A stretch of DNA of 10,510 nt from Bacillota bacterium (lineage in GTDB: Bacteria; Bacillota; Clostridia; UBA1381), in assembly GCA_021205715.1 (NCBI GenBank), contig JAJPXA010000093.1:3546-14055 (forward strand). Direction: 5' to 3'. The position numbers and the translations under genes were made by a program. Positions 6,403-10,510 of the stretch are shown in pieces; position 1 is the first letter of the stretch; every line of letters begins with the position of its first letter. Under the pieces are notes generated by a model. That model worked only from the letters and a program-made list of their open reading frames with translations, was not told the DNA's origin and ran no database searches.

Positions 6403-6520
6403 TGCTACCGCTGTCACTGTCACCGCTGTCGCTGTCACCGCCTGATAAAGATACATAACTTTCAATTTATGAAGAATAAAAGTCTGAAAATGTAAATGAA
6501 TATTCTGTATTGATTATTTC
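6371..6520 (-). pseudogene. Decayed duplicate of the 3' end of the downstream-strand esterase gene
   Basis: Reading the minus strand from about 6520 gives EIINTEYSFTFSDFYSS, a stop at 6469-6467, then a Ser/Asp-rich run ending DSDSDSETE and TAA at 6373-6371. It aligns without gaps to IINTEYSYTFTDSNAAE and the following residues of the intact esterase up to the start of its Asp-Ser tail. The internal stop replaces the Glu codon (GAA to TAA). The relic's Asp-Ser tail is seven residues longer. Two exact DNA matches (37 and 22 bp) confirm the duplication. Upstream of 6520 clear similarity is lost; a CTACACTCG string near 6532-6540 resembles the LHS codons of the catalytic DRLHS block but lies in another frame and is weak. 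It is probably the remains of a tandem paralogue or a partial 3' duplication, and has no start or ribosome binding site. Confidence 0.85.
6496..6517. repeat. 22-bp direct repeat, copy 1 (relic side)
   Basis: It is identical to 6716-6737 inside the intact esterase gene, coding for the INTEYS region. The spacing differs from that of the 37-bp repeat by 21 bases, exactly seven codons of extra Asp-Ser tail in the relic. Confidence 0.92.
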
Positions 6521-6606
6521 TTACTATGTCTCGAGTGTAGTTTACCGATATTTAACGCTCGCGCAATCTTTTTAGTTCTTTTCTTATTCTTATGTGTTTT
6601 TGTATG

Positions 6607-6643
6607 ATTAATTATTCAGTTTCGCTGTCACTGTCACTGTCAC
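6607..6643. repeat. 37-bp direct repeat, copy 2 (intact gene side)
   Basis: It is identical to 6366-6402 and covers the stop codon and tail of the intact esterase gene. Confidence 0.93.
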
Positions 6644-9600
6644 CGCTGCCGCTGTCAGCATCTGTTATATCAACCTTACATACAATTTCAGCTGCATTAC
6701 TGTCTGTAAATGTATATGAATATTCTGTATTGATTATATCTTTATATCCGAGGTTATAGAGAGCCGTTGCAACAATTGAAGCCCATTTTTGTGCGCCGTT
6801 GTATGTTGAGTGCAGTCTGTCGGAAACATTATAATACTTTGAAATATCATTTACATTGCTGCTGCCGGTACTGTAATCAGCACCGTAATTTTCATACAAG
6901 AAATCATAGCTTTCCTGTGCCAAATCAATATAAGGCGTTGTCGTATCTTCTGCGATTGATTCCATAACCGTTGTCCACGCTACACTACCCGTATAATCGT
7001 GATGTGAAGCGTTGGGCGATACCAAAACTATAGTAACATTCTTCTCTGCACAGCCGCCAATCATAGCATTTACCGCTGCCTTCATTTCGTCTTCGGTAGT
7101 GTATGTCTTGTCATTGTAACCGCTTTCAAGAATTACATAATCTCCGCTTTGAGCGCTTTCAACCACCTGCGAATATGCTGTATTATATAAGCCAACCGCT
7201 GTAACACCGCTGTTTGCAAGGTCTACAACTTCAATATCATCCGTGATATAGTTCTCCAATACCTGACCCCAACCGGTCTGATAAAGATTATTAGTTGCGT
7301 TTCCGCCGTTATAATACTTAGCTACAAGCGAATCGCCCAATACATACATTTTTGTTACTCTGGTTACTATAGAGGGACTCTTAACTATCTTCATAGATGT
7401 AATATTGCTTCCGGATGACGAAGCACCGCTTGAGTAATCACACGTCGTTATTCTTGCAACGCCGTCATTCACAACTATATCATTGCGAACATCCGTATTG
7501 TTTTCATTGCCGTTTTGAAGCATATTGTTTACGAGCATTTGGTCATTTACATAAACATCCGCTCTTGAACCCGTCATAGTCATTGTGAAATTATAGGTAT
7601 CAGCAGGAATTGCAAAATCAAATCCTGCTCCGTATGTACCCATTTCACCGGCATCGCCAATTGCCGCTTCAAATATGGGAGCAATCTCAACCGTGTTGGC
7701 TCCGGACGTAGAAAGTGTTACTGTTGTGTCGGCTTTATCTACAGTAGTTTCAACGTCAAGAGGCTTCATATCTTCAAGTGAGTTCCACAGAAATACTTTT
7801 GTGCCGCTCTCGCCGTTCAAATCAACCACATCATCTTTTTCGACATCCTTTGTTGAAACACTTGTAAGCGTATTATTTGTATACGACGCGGTTATTAATA
7901 CACCATCCGCTGCGGCTGTTGTAATTGTTTCATCTTCCAAAACAGACTTATCTAATGTTGTCTGCTCAACCAAAACACCGTCTTTTGCCGTTGTTACTTG
8001 ATAACCTGTGATATAATCATCGTCAACTATCATCTCCGACAAATCAACATCCGTTGTATCGCCGGTTACATCCGCTGTAACACTGTAAACCGCAACCGTC
8101 ACCGGAATTGATACTGTTGAAACCGCAGTACCATTCGTTACGGTTCCTGTTATTGTTGTTTTACCATAGCCTACCGTCGTAAGCTCGCCTGTCGCGGAAT
8201 CTATTGTCGCAACTTCTGTGTTCGACGATGCCCATACAACCGCCGGAAGTAATTCCAAAACATCATCGCCGTATTTGTCAACCGCAGTTGTAAGTGAATA
8301 TGTGCCGGTCTGTCCCGCAGCTGTATATGCCGGAGCGCAGTCTGCCGCAAACTGAGTCATTTCTTGGAAATCATCGATTGTTACATCGATTGTCGCTGTC
8401 TTTTCCGCGTTGGTTTTACTTGTGCAGGTAATTGTTACAGTACCCGCCGCCGCCGTATCCGCAACGGAAAGCACTCCGTCCGAGCTTACCGTAATACCGT
8501 CTGTCGACGCTCCGTCCTTGCCCGTTACCGTCCATTCAAATTCTTCGTCCTGCACAACAACCGCCTCAAGCTTGCTGTAGCTTCTTGTTACGGTCTGACC
8601 CGAAACCTTTGCAAAATCTACATCTCCCGAAAGCTGCATACTGTTCGGATCCGGCTTCTCAATTGAAAATACCGACAAATTTATAGCCTGATACGTTCTA
8701 TACATACCGGAAGTCATAGATGTTATATCCGTTGCGGCATTAACAAGCGGAAGCGAACCCATGCTTACGTCATTGCATATAACATTTATCACTTGATTTG
8801 CGGTATCTACCGTAAAGCTCATATCCAATTCGGCGGTAATAGTTCCGTCCGCATCGATAAGCTGTATTTTATTAGTCATACTACCGTCATCAGCGGATGC
8901 ATTTTGGTCGCTTGAACCGGTCCACCCTGTAAAGGCAAATACACCGTTTGTTTTTGACCACTGTATGCCGAGCAAAACTCCCGCGCTCGACTTCAACGTC
9001 CATGTTGCCACAGAATTACCGTCGCTTCCAGTAGCGCCCAATGCAATTTTCGCATTAACGGTATATATATCCGCCACGCCGTCTGTTGTCGGAAGGTCTA
9101 TTGTACCCAAAGTCAAAGTCTTGCTTCTGGTACCGGAACCGTTCGTCCATACGCCCGAACCGTCTTCCCAATCAGCTTCATAATATACATACTGCTCGTG
9201 GTCTTCGTCAACCTCAAGGGTTTTCGATAACTCATAATCCTCTGTACTGAGAGTAAATGTGCCTGTTTCGGTTGTATATCCCGTTTTTGAGATTGTATAT
9301 GTATACTCTCCCTGTGTAATATCGGAAAATGTAACCGTACCTTGGCTTGAAGTATACTGTGTTGTCGAGGCATCATCACTGTCTGTTAAAACAACCTTTG
9401 CAAAGTTGTTTGATGTTACATTAACATTCGAAACCGTTGAACCCTCGGTATATACCGCTGTATAAACCGTATCTGTGGTGCCGGCTGTAAACTCCGTAAC
9501 GGCATTGTCCTCCGCGTCCTGCCATTCCTTGAAAGTTTTTCCCGAAACTGTAGGCGCTGTCGGCGCGGTAAGCGTAGTTCCGCAAATTACCGCATCATAT

Positions 9601-10451
9601 TCTTTCAAAGTCGTACTGCTGTCACCGACAAAGGTAACCTTTACGGCATCGGGAACAGCATCTGCTTCATTGAGTTTAAGATTGGCAATACCGGTACTGA
9701 TATACTTATTTCCGACACCGGTTGCGCCTATACCTATAATATCGCTCGACGAACCGCTCGCTTCGAGAATACCGTCCTTGTAAAGATAATATTTACCATT
9801 ATTCAAATCATTTACAAAGGTCATCTCATAGGTTGTCGTTTCGTTGTCGTCCGGCTTGGTTGCCGTAACATATCCTACATATGTAACAGCAGTTGTTGAT
9901 GCCGCCGAAATAAATCCTATAGTAGGCGAATTGCTCGAGCTTCCGCTGGTAGGATTTATAATAGCGTCAAATGTATAAATCTGAACGCCGTCTTCCGAAA
10001 GTTCAAGTTCGTCGACATTACTCGGTATAAAATAAATCGAGCCGTCCATTTTATCATTTCCAACACTTTGAAGATAAAACGCATTGGTATCAGCATTTAT
10101 ATACGCCTTTGTTTGTCTTGCCTCGGTTAAAGCGCTTGTATATCCCTTGTGAACATAACCCCAGCCGTCAAGTGCCGCAACCGTTGCAGTATATCCTTTT
10201 TCATCAACATATCCGCTACTATCATAATTTGTGCCGAAATCGGTTACACTTCTATAAGGAATATCATCCGTATCGTTATCGGCAGCCTTGGTTGTAACAT
10301 CCCTTGATGTTTCATCGGTTAAATCCAACGCATACGCCGATTCAGCTTCTTCGCTATCTTCCGCACTCGCCGGAATAACCATTCCCGCGAACGCGCTTGC
10401 CGTTATCGACAGTGCCGTCAATAATGACAAAATTTTTCTCTTTTTAATCAT
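6612..10451 (-). CDS. Secreted multidomain SGNH/GDSL esterase, rhamnogalacturonan acetylesterase-like (CE12-type)
   Basis: A 1279-residue protein with a clear signal peptide (MIKKRK, hydrophobic core, cleavage after about PASA at residue 30). Approximate domains: 45-265 LamG-like beta-sandwich; 270-337 InlB/Listeria-Bacteroides-type repeat (TFKEW...VYTAVY); 338-420 carboxypeptidase-regulatory-like; 420-604 second LamG-like domain; 605-690 and 695-790 Big_2-type Ig domains; 790-1030 beta-rich, probably carbohydrate-binding near its end; 1033-1255 SGNH hydrolase. The hydrolase shows GDSL with nucleophile Ser1041, block II Gly1082 (LANSGVTA), GYND with Asn1113, and DRLHS with Asp1211 and His1214, so the catalytic set is complete. 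GWGQVLENY after the GDS block resembles CE12 enzymes that deacetylate rhamnogalacturonan I in pectin. There is an Asp-Ser tail (DSGSGDSDSDSETE), but no LPXTG, SLH or dockerin. ATG 10451 has GGGAG five bases upstream. Promoter elements lie at or beyond the window edge. The substrate is inferred. Confidence 0.88.
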   Translation of the reverse strand: MIKKRKILSLLTALSITASAFAGMVIPASAEDSEEAESAYALDLTDETSRDVTTKAADNDTDDIPYRSVTDFGTNYDSSGYVDEKGYTATVAALDGWGYVHKGYTSALTEARQTKAYINADTNAFYLQSVGNDKMDGSIYFIPSNVDELELSEDGVQIYTFDAIINPTSGSSSNSPTIGFISAASTTAVTYVGYVTATKPDDNETTTYEMTFVNDLNNGKYYLYKDGILEASGSSSDIIGIGATGVGNKYISTGIANLKLNEADAVPDAVKVTFVGDSSTTLKEYDAVICGTTLTAPTAPTVSGKTFKEWQDAEDNAVTEFTAGTTDTVYTAVYTEGSTVSNVNVTSNNFAKVVLTDSDDASTTQYTSSQGTVTFSDITQGEYTYTISKTGYTTETGTFTLSTEDYELSKTLEVDEDHEQYVYYEADWEDGSGVWTNGSGTRSKTLTLGTIDLPTTDGVADIYTVNAKIALGATGSDGNSVATWTLKSSAGVLLGIQWSKTNGVFAFTGWTGSSDQNASADDGSMTNKIQLIDADGTITAELDMSFTVDTANQVINVICNDVSMGSLPLVNAATDITSMTSGMYRTYQAINLSVFSIEKPDPNSMQLSGDVDFAKVSGQTVTRSYSKLEAVVVQDEEFEWTVTGKDGASTDGITVSSDGVLSVADTAAAGTVTITCTSKTNAEKTATIDVTIDDFQEMTQFAADCAPAYTAAGQTGTYSLTTAVDKYGDDVLELLPAVVWASSNTEVATIDSATGELTTVGYGKTTITGTVTNGTAVSTVSIPVTVAVYSVTADVTGDTTDVDLSEMIVDDDYITGYQVTTAKDGVLVEQTTLDKSVLEDETITTAAADGVLITASYTNNTLTSVSTKDVEKDDVVDLNGESGTKVFLWNSLEDMKPLDVETTVDKADTTVTLSTSGANTVEIAPIFEAAIGDAGEMGTYGAGFDFAIPADTYNFTMTMTGSRADVYVNDQMLVNNMLQNGNENNTDVRNDIVVNDGVARITTCDYSSGASSSGSNITSMKIVKSPSIVTRVTKMYVLGDSLVAKYYNGGNATNNLYQTGWGQVLENYITDDIEVVDLANSGVTAVGLYNTAYSQVVESAQSGDYVILESGYNDKTYTTEDEMKAAVNAMIGGCAEKNVTIVLVSPNASHHDYTGSVAWTTVMESIAEDTTTPYIDLAQESYDFLYENYGADYSTGSSNVNDISKYYNVSDRLHSTYNGAQKWASIVATALYNLGYKDIINTEYSYTFTDSNAAEIVCKVDITDADSGSGDSDSDSETE
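6716..6737. repeat. 22-bp direct repeat, copy 2 (inside the esterase gene)
   Basis: It is identical to 6496-6517 and encodes the INTEYS segment just before the C-terminal tail. Confidence 0.92.
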
Positions 10452-10510
10452 AATATCTCCCTCTCTTTAAGTTATTTCACGGCTTCGCCGCATAATATTA
10501 CATTACATAT

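Noticed and set aside
6371..6445. Small independent Ser-Asp-rich gene
   Set aside because: The frame has an internal stop, no start codon with a ribosome binding site, and aligns codon by codon with the intact esterase 3' end, so it is a relic.

Overview
The window looks like chromosomal DNA from an anaerobic Clostridia-type Firmicute, perhaps a gut or rumen plant-polysaccharide degrader. The main reason is the fusion of IspH to a ribosomal protein S1-like region, an arrangement typical of Clostridia. AGGAGG-type ribosome binding sites, a sigma-A-type promoter and a large secreted pectin-type esterase fit the same picture. The genus cannot be read from the sequence; any closer placement would be inference.

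Layout: (1) Bases 2-1639, plus strand: the 3' part of an ispH-S1 fusion gene, cut by the left edge, followed by a 16-bp palindrome and a strong intrinsic terminator. (2) Bases 1765-3116, plus: murD, full length but broken by one missing A in an A-run near 2184-2187. (3) Bases 3136-3727: a 592-bp non-coding block between the convergent murD and panC genes. It is packed with short perfect hairpins, bounded by 18-bp imperfect inverted repeats and flanked by a CAT direct repeat. It looks like a miniature non-autonomous mobile element. (4) Bases 3730-6223, minus: an operon read in the order panG-like, panB, panC. Both junctions are 4-base ATGA overlaps, and a near-consensus promoter lies at 6263-6291. 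panG has a strong ribosome binding site placed for an AUU codon rather than for any standard start. (5) Bases 6328-6611: a bidirectional-looking terminator and a decayed duplicate of the 3' end of the next gene. (6) Bases 6612-10451, minus: a 1279-residue secreted multidomain protein ending in an SGNH/GDSL esterase domain of the rhamnogalacturonan acetylesterase type and an Asp-Ser tail.

How the genes relate: IspH (isoprenoid precursors), MurD (peptidoglycan precursor) and the pan genes (pantothenate, hence CoA) are housekeeping functions. The large esterase is an accessory gene for degrading plant cell wall. The features most worth a second look are the hairpin-rich element, the duplicated and pseudogenised esterase tail, the murD frameshift and the possible AUU start of panG. 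No RNA genes, CRISPR arrays, phage genes or transposase genes were seen.
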